Positions 42,932 through 51,646 of a stretch of 64,000 nt of DNA are shown one piece after another. The DNA is from Sphingobacterium bambusae. Its GTDB lineage: Bacteria > Bacteroidota > Bacteroidia > Sphingobacteriales > Sphingobacteriaceae. The position numbers were made by a program, and so were the translations under genes. Every line of letters begins with the position of its first letter. Within the stretch, counting starts at the first letter, position 1. Location: assembly GCF_033955345.1 (NCBI RefSeq), contig NZ_CP138332.1:5270001-5334000 (forward strand). Reading direction: 5' to 3'. The notes below the pieces were generated by a model. The model made no database searches. It was not told the DNA's origin and saw nothing but the letters and a program-made list of their open reading frames with translations.

Positions 42932-44155
42932 CTACACCTTGGCTTTGTTGAGCTCTTCGACCAATTTCGTTGCGACGATATCTTCCTCGCCGACTTTCAT
43001 CATCCAGACAGTTAAGGATACCATGTGCTCCTTGGCTTCTCCCAGCTCAATGGAAGGGCTACCTTTTCGGAGGCGCTCGGCTAGGGCGTCACCGGTGATG
43101 TTGATGGTTTTTGGATCCCAAGAAATTTCCAAATTGGGCGTAATATTCCCAAGCTTGGGAACAAATAGACGGGTTTTTATTCCCGCGACGGCTTCCACCT
43201 TTTTCTTTACTTTATCCGTTCGTGCCTCCCATGATTTCCATTCGGCAGCGTGATCTTGCTTGACGAATTTTTCCAATGCCACATACATACCTAATACTTC
43301 CTCTTTGTTGACTTTCATACCTCTACCGATGGTAAAGCCGCGTGGAGGCATACTGAGTCTGGCGGCTTGAATAATATTTTTGCGCCCCATCAAAATACCG
43401 GCGCTCTGTGGGCCACGCATGGCCTTGCCACCGGAGATACAGACGAGGTCAAAGCCCATATCATTAAACTTCCAAAGGTTGGAGACTGGAGGAACATCGG
43501 CCGCGATATCAATCATGGTTGGGATACCATATTGCTTGCCTACTTCCACCCACTGCTCATGGCTGATCTGCCCTTTGTCAGCTTCGATGTTCAGAAAGAA
43601 CATCAAGGCTGTTTTGTCGCTGATAGCATTTTTGAGCTCGTCCATAGTCTCGATCATAATCATTTTGCAACCCGTGTTGGTGAGTGCTTTGTTGTACACA
43701 ATCTCATGTGATTTTTGACAGATTACTTCGGTTTTCATGCCGGTACCCGCCAAGTGAGGCAGTTGGCCCACTTTCTTCTCGTCCATGCCGGTCAATACAC
43801 CCGCAAGGCCTAAAGTGAGGGCTGCAAAAGCACCCGATGTGACTACGGCAGACTCGGCATGTACCAATTTGGCAATGCGCTCGCCCACCTTATCTTGTAC
43901 TTCATCCAACATGCAGAATGCTTGGGCGCCATGCTGTATGGCATCCAGCACCTCTTGATGCATTAAGGAACCGGACATGGCCGTGATGGTGCCACGTGCA
44001 TTGATAAATGTACGGATACCCAATTCTTGGAAAAGGTTTCGTGCTGCGGCGCTCGTCGGCGCAGTATCTATAGCGTGGGCAAGTTGTTTAGGACCAAATA
44101 CACCACCGATAATGGATGCTGCGGAAACTAACTTTAATACCTCTCTTCTTTGCAT
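42932..44155 (-). CDS. Tat-exported SelA-related PLP-dependent enzyme (ammonia-lyase-like)
   Basis: The product is 407 residues. Arg3-Arg4 in MQRREVLKLVSAASIIGGVF and AHA before IDTA give a Tat signal. The core shows VTSGAFAALTLGLAGVLTGM, AGTGMKTEVICQKSHEIVYN and the PLP lysine K244 in SGGKAMRGPQSAG. This is the family of D-glucosaminate-6-phosphate ammonia-lyase and EF_0838, not a true selenocysteine synthase. Tat export suits a protein that must fold with PLP in the cytoplasm. The substrate is probably an amino acid or amino-sugar acid released by the amidohydrolase. Confidence 0.85.
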   Translation of the reverse strand: MQRREVLKLVSAASIIGGVFGPKQLAHAIDTAPTSAAARNLFQELGIRTFINARGTITAMSGSLMHQEVLDAIQHGAQAFCMLDEVQDKVGERIAKLVHAESAVVTSGAFAALTLGLAGVLTGMDEKKVGQLPHLAGTGMKTEVICQKSHEIVYNKALTNTGCKMIMIETMDELKNAISDKTALMFFLNIEADKGQISHEQWVEVGKQYGIPTMIDIAADVPPVSNLWKFNDMGFDLVCISGGKAMRGPQSAGILMGRKNIIQAARLSMPPRGFTIGRGMKVNKEEVLGMYVALEKFVKQDHAAEWKSWEARTDKVKKKVEAVAGIKTRLFVPKLGNITPNLEISWDPKTINITGDALAERLRKGSPSIELGEAKEHMVSLTVWMMKVGEEDIVATKLVEELNKAKV

Positions 44156-44180
44156 GATTCTAGCTTTTTTAATTTTTTAA

Positions 44181-44225
44181 GCACAACAAAGGGAGCCCAC
44201 CTGTAATCAGGTGGTTCCGTTTGTT
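44181..44225 (-). other. Long hairpin between SusD and the PLP-enzyme gene
   Basis: CCACCTG (44197-44203) and CAGGTGG (44208-44214) flank loop TAAT, and outer bases (ACAACAAAGGGAG with TTCCGTTTGTTGC) extend pairing to about 20 bp. It follows the SusD stop at 44265 by some 40 bp. It may act as an mRNA 3' end or processing barrier that lets SusCD be made in excess over the downstream enzymes. Confidence 0.55.
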
Positions 44226-44264
44226 GCATGATAGTTGGTTGATTGACTCTCTTTCTTTGTTATT

Positions 44265-45872
44265 TTATTGGCGATCCCACCATACCCTGGTGGTTAGGTT
44301 ATCCGCTGTAAACTCAGAAAATCCTTGCCTTTGTAAAGCCTCTAAATAGTTGGCTCTGTTGGTTAAATTTTCGTTGAGTGGGATGTAAAACCGACGGAAC
44401 ATCTGCCCGCCTGTTACGTTGCCGGGGTAATTTACGGATATGAGCTGCGGGTAGTTTGTGCGCCGCCAGTTGGCGAATACCTCATAATCATCTCCAAAGA
44501 GGCTTACCCATTTTTGGGTATTGATCTGTGCAAACTGCTGCTCGAACGATCCGGCAGCTAGGAATGGGTTGGCCAGCAGGTAGCTGCTGATTTGTTGATC
44601 GCTGATGCGGCCGCTATGTGGAGCCACATCGGGCCACAGTGCCCACTGCTTCATGGCCATGGTTACGCCCTGATTGTAGGCCTGCGTTGCCGTCGATCCA
44701 GTATACCAGCCTCGGATGGCCGCCTCGGCAAGCAGTAGATAAGCTTCTGCAGGGCCTAAGATGATGATGGGCGAGGAGGTGTTGAGGTAAAGACGTGATG
44801 GCTCGGAATAGCTATCGAAATCGGATGGAAAAGTATTTAGGCTACCGCTCACCATGCCGCGTTGTGCTTCAATGCTGTTGTCTGCGCGATAAGAACCATC
44901 TGCATTTCGCACCCAAACTACCGATAATACCGGTAAGCGCGGATCCGCTGTTGTTTTGAGGTGGTTGATGAAGGTAGCAGCATACTTTCCACCTTCAACA
45001 TTGTCTCCGCCTGCAGAATTGTAATCGCCATTCACATAGCTGTTTATTTTGTAGTTTAGACTGCCCGGGCTCGAAGCATAGCCGATGTAAGCGATGTCGG
45101 CCTCTTGGCTCATTACGCCACCAGCGATGGCCTTTTGTACCCAAGTGCGCGCTAATGTTTCGTCGGCTTTGGTCAAACGCATGCCTAAACGTAGCATAAG
45201 CGTATATGCAAATTTTTTCCACTTGCTGATATCGCCAGCGAAGAATAGATCGGCGCTACCGAAGCCTGGACTGCCTTCGTCTAGGGACGCCGCTGCCTCG
45301 TCAAGTTCTTTGAATAGATCTTCGTAAATAGCTTGTTGTGTGTCGTACTTAGGGCTTAAGGTACCTTCTTCCCCTAGACGTGCCTCGAAGTAGGGGATGT
45401 CGCCAGCAACATCGGTTAGTTGGTGATAGAAATAAACCTTCAAAATACGGATAAGTGCCAATTTGTTGACGTTGTTCACACCGTCTTCCGTTTGGTTTTC
45501 CAAGGCCTTTTCTATTTGGTAAAGGCGATTTAGCTTACCGATCCAGAGATTGTTTTCTGTGGTGCCCGTATAGAAGTAGAACGGCGCTTCCGTTCCATTG
45601 AAGCTGTAGTATTTATCGCCCACGCCAGCTACCTCCTTGTAGGTAGAGAAATATTGCATGCCTTGCGCCAACACCGTGTAGCTGTGTTGTGGCATATCCA
45701 ATAGCGCACCGGTAAACATGTACTCGGGAATCACGCGGTCGATGCGATTGACATCGCGGTTCATCTCTGTTAGCGACTCCGGATTACAGCCCGTGTACAG
45801 CAATACTGCCGTGAGACAACAGATGAGGTGCGTGAAGGATGTGATATAGGTTGATTTCATTTGCTTGTCCAT
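44265..45872 (-). CDS. SusD/RagB-family nutrient-binding lipoprotein
   Basis: The product is 535 residues, with a hydrophobic N-terminus and lipobox LYTGC (Cys29). TPR-like helices follow, for example FKELDEAAASLDEGSPGFG and KWKKFAYTLMLRLGMRLTKA, with the C-terminal PLNENLTNRANYLEALQRQG typical of the SusD_2 subgroup. Its start overlaps the SusC stop by one base (TAATG). It should cap the SusC channel on the cell surface and bind the imported ligand, which is not known. Confidence 0.93.
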   Translation of the reverse strand: MDKQMKSTYITSFTHLICCLTAVLLYTGCNPESLTEMNRDVNRIDRVIPEYMFTGALLDMPQHSYTVLAQGMQYFSTYKEVAGVGDKYYSFNGTEAPFYFYTGTTENNLWIGKLNRLYQIEKALENQTEDGVNNVNKLALIRILKVYFYHQLTDVAGDIPYFEARLGEEGTLSPKYDTQQAIYEDLFKELDEAAASLDEGSPGFGSADLFFAGDISKWKKFAYTLMLRLGMRLTKADETLARTWVQKAIAGGVMSQEADIAYIGYASSPGSLNYKINSYVNGDYNSAGGDNVEGGKYAATFINHLKTTADPRLPVLSVVWVRNADGSYRADNSIEAQRGMVSGSLNTFPSDFDSYSEPSRLYLNTSSPIIILGPAEAYLLLAEAAIRGWYTGSTATQAYNQGVTMAMKQWALWPDVAPHSGRISDQQISSYLLANPFLAAGSFEQQFAQINTQKWVSLFGDDYEVFANWRRTNYPQLISVNYPGNVTGGQMFRRFYIPLNENLTNRANYLEALQRQGFSEFTADNLTTRVWWDRQ

Positions 45873-48800
45873 TAGAATTTAACACTTAAATTGAATCCGA
45901 AATTTCTTGTGCGCGGTTCACCCGTTCCTGCGGTACCGGTTGCATTACCCACCGTTTGTTGCATTTCGGGATCGAGTCCAGCATCGCGTACTGCCTTGTC
46001 GCGGTATAGAATAGCAAGGTTACGGCCTACAATACCTATACTGGCGGATTCAATTCCTTTCAGGCCGAGTTTACGCGCAGGAATGCGGTAGCTGAAAACC
46101 AGCTCCCGAAGCTTCACAAAGTCGGTGCTGAATGTTTGTAGTTCGGAGTACATCACCCCGCGATTGTTGTAGTAGGTATCCAATTGTGCTTGCGGCCAAG
46201 TTTTGGTAAAAGGATTGCCTTCGCGATCCACACCTTCAACCGTCAATCCATCCGGATTGTCCCGTCCCGGAAGGGTATTCTTTGTTAATCCGAAACGCAT
46301 GGCGTATGTCCACATATTGTTGAAAGCCACTGCCCCGAATTTGGCATCGACCAAGAAACTTAATCCGAAGTTTTTGTATTGGAACTGGTTGTTTAGTCCC
46401 ATAGTGTGCGGAGGGTTGGCGATACCAAGGTCTGCTTCTACGCGTTCTTCGTAACCACTTGTCGCGTTGTACACCTGTCTGCCTTGCTCATCTTTCAGCA
46501 AACTCCATCCGCGTACCGTTCCGTAAGGCATACCTACAGCATTGAGGATACGCACGGCGCTGGAAATACTGGTGCCAACCTCCACAAAGTCTAGGCCGGG
46601 AGCCAACTCAACGATTTTACTCTGGTTGTACGCATAGTTATAGGTCACATTCCAGCTGAAGTCGCCTTTTCTGATGGGGGTACCGGTAATCATTAACTCT
46701 ACACCCTTGTTAGCTATCTTACCGGCATTGATGAAGCCCGACAGGAAACCGCTGGTTTGCGAGATGTTAGGTTTTAAGATGTCGTTGGTCGTGATTCGGC
46801 TGTAATAGGTCGCATCGATGCCTAATCGGTTGTTAAAGAAATTCATTTCAAAACCTCCTTCTGTGGTGGTTACTGTAAGCGGCTTCAGGTTAACGTCGAT
46901 CAGCTCGCTGCTACCGTCTTGCACAGTAGTGCCACGGAAACCGCCAGTACGGATTTCGTACATACGGATGACATCACCCGGGCCTACGTTGCTACTGCCC
47001 ACTTGTGCCCAGTTGGCACGTACTTTTAAGAAGTTCATCTTCCACGGCATTTTAACAAGCTCCGAAACGATAAAACTACCACCTAAGGAAGGATAGAATA
47101 TCGAGTTGTTCTGCCGGTTTAAAGTGGAGAACCAGTCTTGCCTTCCCGTAACGGTTAAGTTTAGGTAGGACTGGTAGTTGAAGTCTACTTGGCCGAATAC
47201 CGAATTTGTTCCCCAGCGCGTGTCTATACGATTGGGGTTGTCTAAGATCGATAGATTTGTGTAACTGATAAAGTCGGGAACGATGAATTCACGCCCATTG
47301 ATCTCACTGAAGGTATAGGCATTTCGGTCAGCTTGACCACCGACCATGGCGGTAAAGCCCCAATCCTCCGAAAAGTCGGATGTATAGTTGATCATCCCGA
47401 GGTAATTGGTCTTTACGTTTTGCTCCTGATTGGAATTGTATAGACCGCGTGGCGTAAATGCAGTACCTATTGGGCTGTAATCCATATAATCTATAGATTC
47501 CCAGTCACGGGCTATCGTTCCTCGCGCATACAGGTTGTCCATGAAGTTTACCTGTGCCGAAAATTGGCCGATAAAGCGGTCGCGATCATCGCTGTTGCCG
47601 GTGTTGTTAACCAAAAACCAAGGGTTGGGTGCCGCAGGAACTGGATTCCACTGGATCTCATTGCCATTTTCGTCAGCACCCGGTTTCAAAGAGTTGATAT
47701 CCACCGTATTTCCGATCAAGTAGACTGCCCAAGAGGGATTTCTTTCGGCATAACCGACACCAGCAATATTGTTTCGGTCTTCCCGATTGTATTGGATGGT
47801 CGACTCCAGTTTCAGGAAGTCGTTTTTTCCCAATTTAGACTGCAGACTAAGATTTCCTGTTTTGCGTTTAAAGGTGGAATTAGGTGTTTGCGCCTGCGAC
47901 CGTAGATCGGATAATGACACACGATAGTTGATTGCGTCCGAACCTCCGCTGAAGGCGATGGAATTGGTAAGGTCCATACTGGGGCGATAAAAACTATTGA
48001 TATTGTCTTTCACGTTGACCGCCGAGTAGGGGCGTTCTACGCCGTCAAACTGCACCACCGGTGAACCATCGATAGGTGCTCCATAGGAAAGGCGGCCAGC
48101 ACTAAGTGCTTGTGCCCTCGTTAGAGGTTTAATACCATCGTTTCCTGATCCATATTCATACTGGAAATTGGGGTAGGCACTGGGTGTTCCGATCATGGCG
48201 TTGGAGCGGAACTCAACGCCGATCCCTTGTCTTGCCGCCCCTTTTTTGGTGGTGATCAAGATAACACCGTTCGCCGCTTGGCTACCGTACAACGCTGCTG
48301 CCGCTCCACTTTTCAAGACGGTCATGGACTCGATATCGTCTGGATTGATGCTTGAAATTCCGTCACCACGGTCGATGTTAAGCCCCGTAGTATTTGTGCC
48401 ACCACCCTTATTGTTATTGTTCATCGGTATACCATTGATCACATAGAGCGGCTGCTGGTTGCTGTTCAGCGACCCATTACCACGGATCACAACGCGGCTG
48501 GATCCGCCTGGCCCTGATGCCACCTGCGTAGCATCTACGCCAGCAATCTTTCCGGTAAGCGCATTGGCAACGTTAGTTTCACGCGCTTCGCTGAGGGAGG
48601 AGCCACTAATTTCGGCGCTAGAATAGGCTAGTGTTTTACGTTTCCGTTGTATACCCATCGCTGCGACGACAACTTCTTCCAGCATGCTGGAAGAATCGGC
48701 AAGGACCACTTCATACCACGTTTGTTCACCGATGCTGACGGGAGTAGACTTGAAGCCTACATAAGACACCGATAGCACTGCGTTCACCGGAGCATGAATA

Positions 48801-49327
48801 ACGAAGTTTCCCGAAGCGTCCGTATAGGTGCCTTCGGTTTTGGCACCTTGCACGCTGACCGATGCGCCGACAAGCGCCGCGCCTTGAGGGCTCTTAACTA
48901 CACCCGATATTTTGCGTTGTGTAGTGTCCTGTAGAGCCTGTTTTTGTTTTAATGAAGCCTGTTTTCGCTGCACAAGCACCATTTCTTTTTTAATGGAATA
49001 CGTTAGGGGTTGATTTTCGAAGATCGCATTCAGTATCGTCGTGATAGGGGAATCGCGGTAACTAATAGTCACCGGTTTTGTTCCCTTCAAATCTGCAGAA
49101 ACATAGAGGAAATCGTATCCCGTTTGTTTACGTAGACTTTCGAACACTTTTTCGAGCGGTTCGTTTTTCACTTGGATCGTTGCCTTCTGTGCGAAGACCG
49201 CTGCGTTAACCTGTACAATCGAGAAGATCAGTGCTATGCATAGTTTCACGGTTATGATCAGCTTAGTTAGATAAAAAGATCGCTGGCTGTTCTTTTTATG
49301 GACAGCAAAATAGTTATATATTTGCAT
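45872..49327 (-). CDS. SusC/RagA-family TonB-linked outer-membrane transporter
   Basis: The product is 1,151 residues. After a long signal region, an STN domain (about 55-125, LEKVFESLRKQTGYDFLYVS) precedes the carboxypeptidase-like domain (about 140-220, ISGVVKSPQGAALVGASVSV) and plug. SusC hallmarks are SRVVIRGNGSLN, then INPDDIESMTVLKSGAAAAL and YGSQAANGVILITTKKG. The barrel ends in RNFGFNLSVKF. The STN domain fits regulation by the neighbouring sigma/FecR pair. Confidence 0.95.
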   Translation of the reverse strand: MQIYNYFAVHKKNSQRSFYLTKLIITVKLCIALIFSIVQVNAAVFAQKATIQVKNEPLEKVFESLRKQTGYDFLYVSADLKGTKPVTISYRDSPITTILNAIFENQPLTYSIKKEMVLVQRKQASLKQKQALQDTTQRKISGVVKSPQGAALVGASVSVQGAKTEGTYTDASGNFVIHAPVNAVLSVSYVGFKSTPVSIGEQTWYEVVLADSSSMLEEVVVAAMGIQRKRKTLAYSSAEISGSSLSEARETNVANALTGKIAGVDATQVASGPGGSSRVVIRGNGSLNSNQQPLYVINGIPMNNNNKGGGTNTTGLNIDRGDGISSINPDDIESMTVLKSGAAAALYGSQAANGVILITTKKGAARQGIGVEFRSNAMIGTPSAYPNFQYEYGSGNDGIKPLTRAQALSAGRLSYGAPIDGSPVVQFDGVERPYSAVNVKDNINSFYRPSMDLTNSIAFSGGSDAINYRVSLSDLRSQAQTPNSTFKRKTGNLSLQSKLGKNDFLKLESTIQYNREDRNNIAGVGYAERNPSWAVYLIGNTVDINSLKPGADENGNEIQWNPVPAAPNPWFLVNNTGNSDDRDRFIGQFSAQVNFMDNLYARGTIARDWESIDYMDYSPIGTAFTPRGLYNSNQEQNVKTNYLGMINYTSDFSEDWGFTAMVGGQADRNAYTFSEINGREFIVPDFISYTNLSILDNPNRIDTRWGTNSVFGQVDFNYQSYLNLTVTGRQDWFSTLNRQNNSIFYPSLGGSFIVSELVKMPWKMNFLKVRANWAQVGSSNVGPGDVIRMYEIRTGGFRGTTVQDGSSELIDVNLKPLTVTTTEGGFEMNFFNNRLGIDATYYSRITTNDILKPNISQTSGFLSGFINAGKIANKGVELMITGTPIRKGDFSWNVTYNYAYNQSKIVELAPGLDFVEVGTSISSAVRILNAVGMPYGTVRGWSLLKDEQGRQVYNATSGYEERVEADLGIANPPHTMGLNNQFQYKNFGLSFLVDAKFGAVAFNNMWTYAMRFGLTKNTLPGRDNPDGLTVEGVDREGNPFTKTWPQAQLDTYYNNRGVMYSELQTFSTDFVKLRELVFSYRIPARKLGLKGIESASIGIVGRNLAILYRDKAVRDAGLDPEMQQTVGNATGTAGTGEPRTRNFGFNLSVKF

Positions 49328-49393
49328 TAAATAGGTTAGTTAGAATTGTTACTGCAATTGTTTGACCTAAGGGCAGCACTTTGCTGCCTACTG

Positions 49394-49421
49394 AACCGGA
49401 CGTGTTGGAGCATTTCCGGTT
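49394..49421. terminator. Hairpin between FecR and SusC genes
   Basis: AACCGGA (49394-49400) and TCCGGTT (49415-49421) pair around a 14-nt loop. On the plus strand a T-rich stretch follows; on the minus strand none does. It may end the sigma/FecR transcript or act as an operator in front of SusC. Confidence 0.45.
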
Positions 49422-49437
49422 TAGTCTTTTTATGGGG

Positions 49438-50622
49438 CTATGGCATAATGCTCACCCTCCTTCCTTCTCGTATGATGTGGTAGCCACCGAGATCCCTTAA
49501 ATAGTCCAGCAATTCGTCAAGACTACGTTTTTTGGAAAAAGTTCCACCAAATTCTTTATTTTTTATTTCACCGACATAATTTACATCGATGGCATACCAA
49601 CGTGCTACTTCGCTCATGATATGTTTGAGATCATTGTTCTGGAACACAAAGTATCCATCCCTATTACCTAGGACACAGGATACATCGACAGGCTTTATGC
49701 TTCCTTCCTGACCTGCCTTCATCTGCCACTGCTGATTGGGACTTAGTTTTTTTAGGGAGCGATCACTCCGGATATCTACTTTACCCTCTACCAAGGTTGT
49801 ACTCTGTACATCTTCGTCGGCGTAGGCACGTACATTAAATTGCGTTCCTGTGGCACGTACGGCAAAATCCCGACTCTCGACGATAAAGGGATGTTCTTTA
49901 TCCGAGGCAACCTCGAAAAAGGCTTCTCCGCTGAGGTAAAGTTGTCGTTTTTCAGTAGTCACGGTCGGAAAATGTAACGTAGATTCGGTGTTGATCCATA
50001 CTTTGGAGCCATCGGGTAGATAGAGATGCAGGTCCTTTCCTGATGGCACAGACACACTGTGGTAGCTATTGTTTGTTTGATCTTTTAGTTGTTTTAACGG
50101 TTTGTAAGATAGTATATTGCTTGATTTTTTTTGCAGTATAGCTCCAGCTATTTCTATCTCTTCGTTTATTGGCAAGCTGTCGATATTGTAGGATTTTCCT
50201 TGTACGTTAATTTGATAACCTAAGGGGCGTTCGTGGACGGCTCTGTTGGCAAAGGAACCTTCAACAAGTGCGGTACGCTGCGTATCATGCCATTCGTTAA
50301 GATAGAAAATTCCGGCACTAAAAATAGCCAAAATTACAGCGGCAGCAGCAATTGCACGCACGAATTTCCTTCGCTTGATGGCGGGTATGCCTTTTTGTGA
50401 ACCAGCACCAGGCCTTTCGAAACTGTTGTCAGCATGAATAAGTTGTTGCAGCTGTGCAAAAACGAGGGCTTTAACTTGTTCTTCTCGCGCTGTATCAATG
50501 GAAGTGCCGCGATCGTGGCCGCGTTTGATCAACCATAGATCAACAAGTTGTTGCTCCTCTTCTGTACAGGAGCCGTTGAGGTACTTCGTCAGTAACGTAT
50601 CTAGGTGATCGGGCATCGGCAA
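49438..50622 (-). CDS. FecR-family anti-sigma factor
   Basis: The product is 394 residues. A cytoplasmic domain (about 1-85) precedes one helix (AIAAAAVILAIFSAGIFYL) and the periplasmic FecR domain (VSVPSGKDLHLYLPDGSKVW and ATGTQFNVRAYADEDVQSTT). The DUF4974-like C-terminal part, FGGTFSKKRSLDELLDYLRD, ends the chain. It lies 99 bp after the sigma gene. The normal length and all parts are present, so it should be functional. Confidence 0.92.
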   Translation of the reverse strand: MPMPDHLDTLLTKYLNGSCTEEEQQLVDLWLIKRGHDRGTSIDTAREEQVKALVFAQLQQLIHADNSFERPGAGSQKGIPAIKRRKFVRAIAAAAVILAIFSAGIFYLNEWHDTQRTALVEGSFANRAVHERPLGYQINVQGKSYNIDSLPINEEIEIAGAILQKKSSNILSYKPLKQLKDQTNNSYHSVSVPSGKDLHLYLPDGSKVWINTESTLHFPTVTTEKRQLYLSGEAFFEVASDKEHPFIVESRDFAVRATGTQFNVRAYADEDVQSTTLVEGKVDIRSDRSLKKLSPNQQWQMKAGQEGSIKPVDVSCVLGNRDGYFVFQNNDLKHIMSEVARWYAIDVNYVGEIKNKEFGGTFSKKRSLDELLDYLRDLGGYHIIREGRRVSIMP

Positions 50623-50721
50623 ATATTTTGTGTTAGTATGCCCTTAAGTGTGTAGGAAATCGAAAAAGTAGTAGGTGAAAAAGTAAAAAATATGTAAAGT
50701 ACTGTAATTCAATTGGAAAAA

Positions 50722-51318
50722 TTACAGTTGGTCAATAAGCGCAAGCGCCTTGCAAATACTTACGGCACCCACAGATTTGGTGACATAGGCATTATCTATG
50801 CGTTGCTTTAGCTGTTTCAACGAGAGGCTAACCTGTTTTTTGACGGTATTTTCGGAGATAGCTAACTGCTGCGCGATCTCTCTGTAAGAAAGCTGTTCGT
50901 TTCTGCTCAACAAAAATATCTCCCGCATGCGCGGGGGAAGTTTTTGAATTTCTTCCTGAATCAATGTCGCTAGCTCGCGCGCATTCACTTCGTGGATCAA
51001 TCTGTCATCGTGCTGTGGGAAGTAGGCGTAGAGCTCATCCTTTAGATTTCGCAATTTGATGTTGTTTTTGATGCTAGCAACTGCTTTGTGATGGATTATT
51101 GTGTATACATATCCCTTTAATGACTGTACGTGAGCAAGCTTTTCGCGGTTTTCCCATAGAGTTGCAAAAGTGTCTTGTAAAATATCGATACTTTCGTCAT
51201 CATCGTTTACAATTCTTTGTACATAGCTGTAGAAATCCTTCCAGTAGGAATGGAAAAAGGTTGAAAAGGCCAGTTGTCGACTTGAAATTATTCCTTCTAA
51301 TAGCTGTTTGTCATCCAT
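50722..51318 (-). CDS. FecI-type ECF sigma factor
   Basis: The product is 198 residues from MDDKQLLEGI; an alternative Met lies three codons earlier (51327). Region 2 has YVQRIVNDDDESIDILQDTF then ATLWENREKL, and region 4 has LPPRMREIFLLSRNEQLSYR then IAQQLAISENTVKKQVSLSL. It heads the sigma/FecR/SusCD/catabolic cluster and should activate SusC transcription in response to the imported ligand. Confidence 0.9.
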   Translation of the reverse strand: MDDKQLLEGIISSRQLAFSTFFHSYWKDFYSYVQRIVNDDDESIDILQDTFATLWENREKLAHVQSLKGYVYTIIHHKAVASIKNNIKLRNLKDELYAYFPQHDDRLIHEVNARELATLIQEEIQKLPPRMREIFLLSRNEQLSYREIAQQLAISENTVKKQVSLSLKQLKQRIDNAYVTKSVGAVSICKALALIDQL

Positions 51319-51327
51319 ATCGAACAA

Positions 51328-51646
51328 ATTGTATTAAATCATCCGTATCATTTTTTAGGTTAATCACTTTCGAGGTGATAAATGTAAATCTACAAAAGTT
51401 CTATTAAGAATTGTGTGCTGCGTAGATTATTTTGATGTTTATCTATTTGTTTACGCCTTGTTATTGTCGGAAATACGCTTTAATTTTTACTTCCTTGCAG
51501 TATTTTTGCAACTATCTATTTTTTTGAAAAAAGAGATTTATAACAGTAAGTGCCGATAATTTACGTATGTGAGGGTGGAAAAAACTTGTATCTTTAGCCT
51601 GTCCGAAAGGAGATTTTCCAATTTTGACGCATATAGCTGATTATTA
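51328..51646. promoter_or_regulatory. Divergent promoter region between sigma and hybrid-kinase genes
   Basis: No gene is supported in these 319 bp. The region is AT-rich and must carry promoters for both the sigma gene on the left and the kinase gene on the right. The sequence TATCTTTA at 51589-51596 is near the -7 consensus but lacks a good partner box. Confidence 0.4.

Noticed and set aside
42932..44155. True selenocysteine synthase (SelA)
   Set aside because: The protein has a Tat signal and no selenoprotein machinery or tRNA-Sec is nearby; the ammonia-lyase-like SelA-related family fits better.
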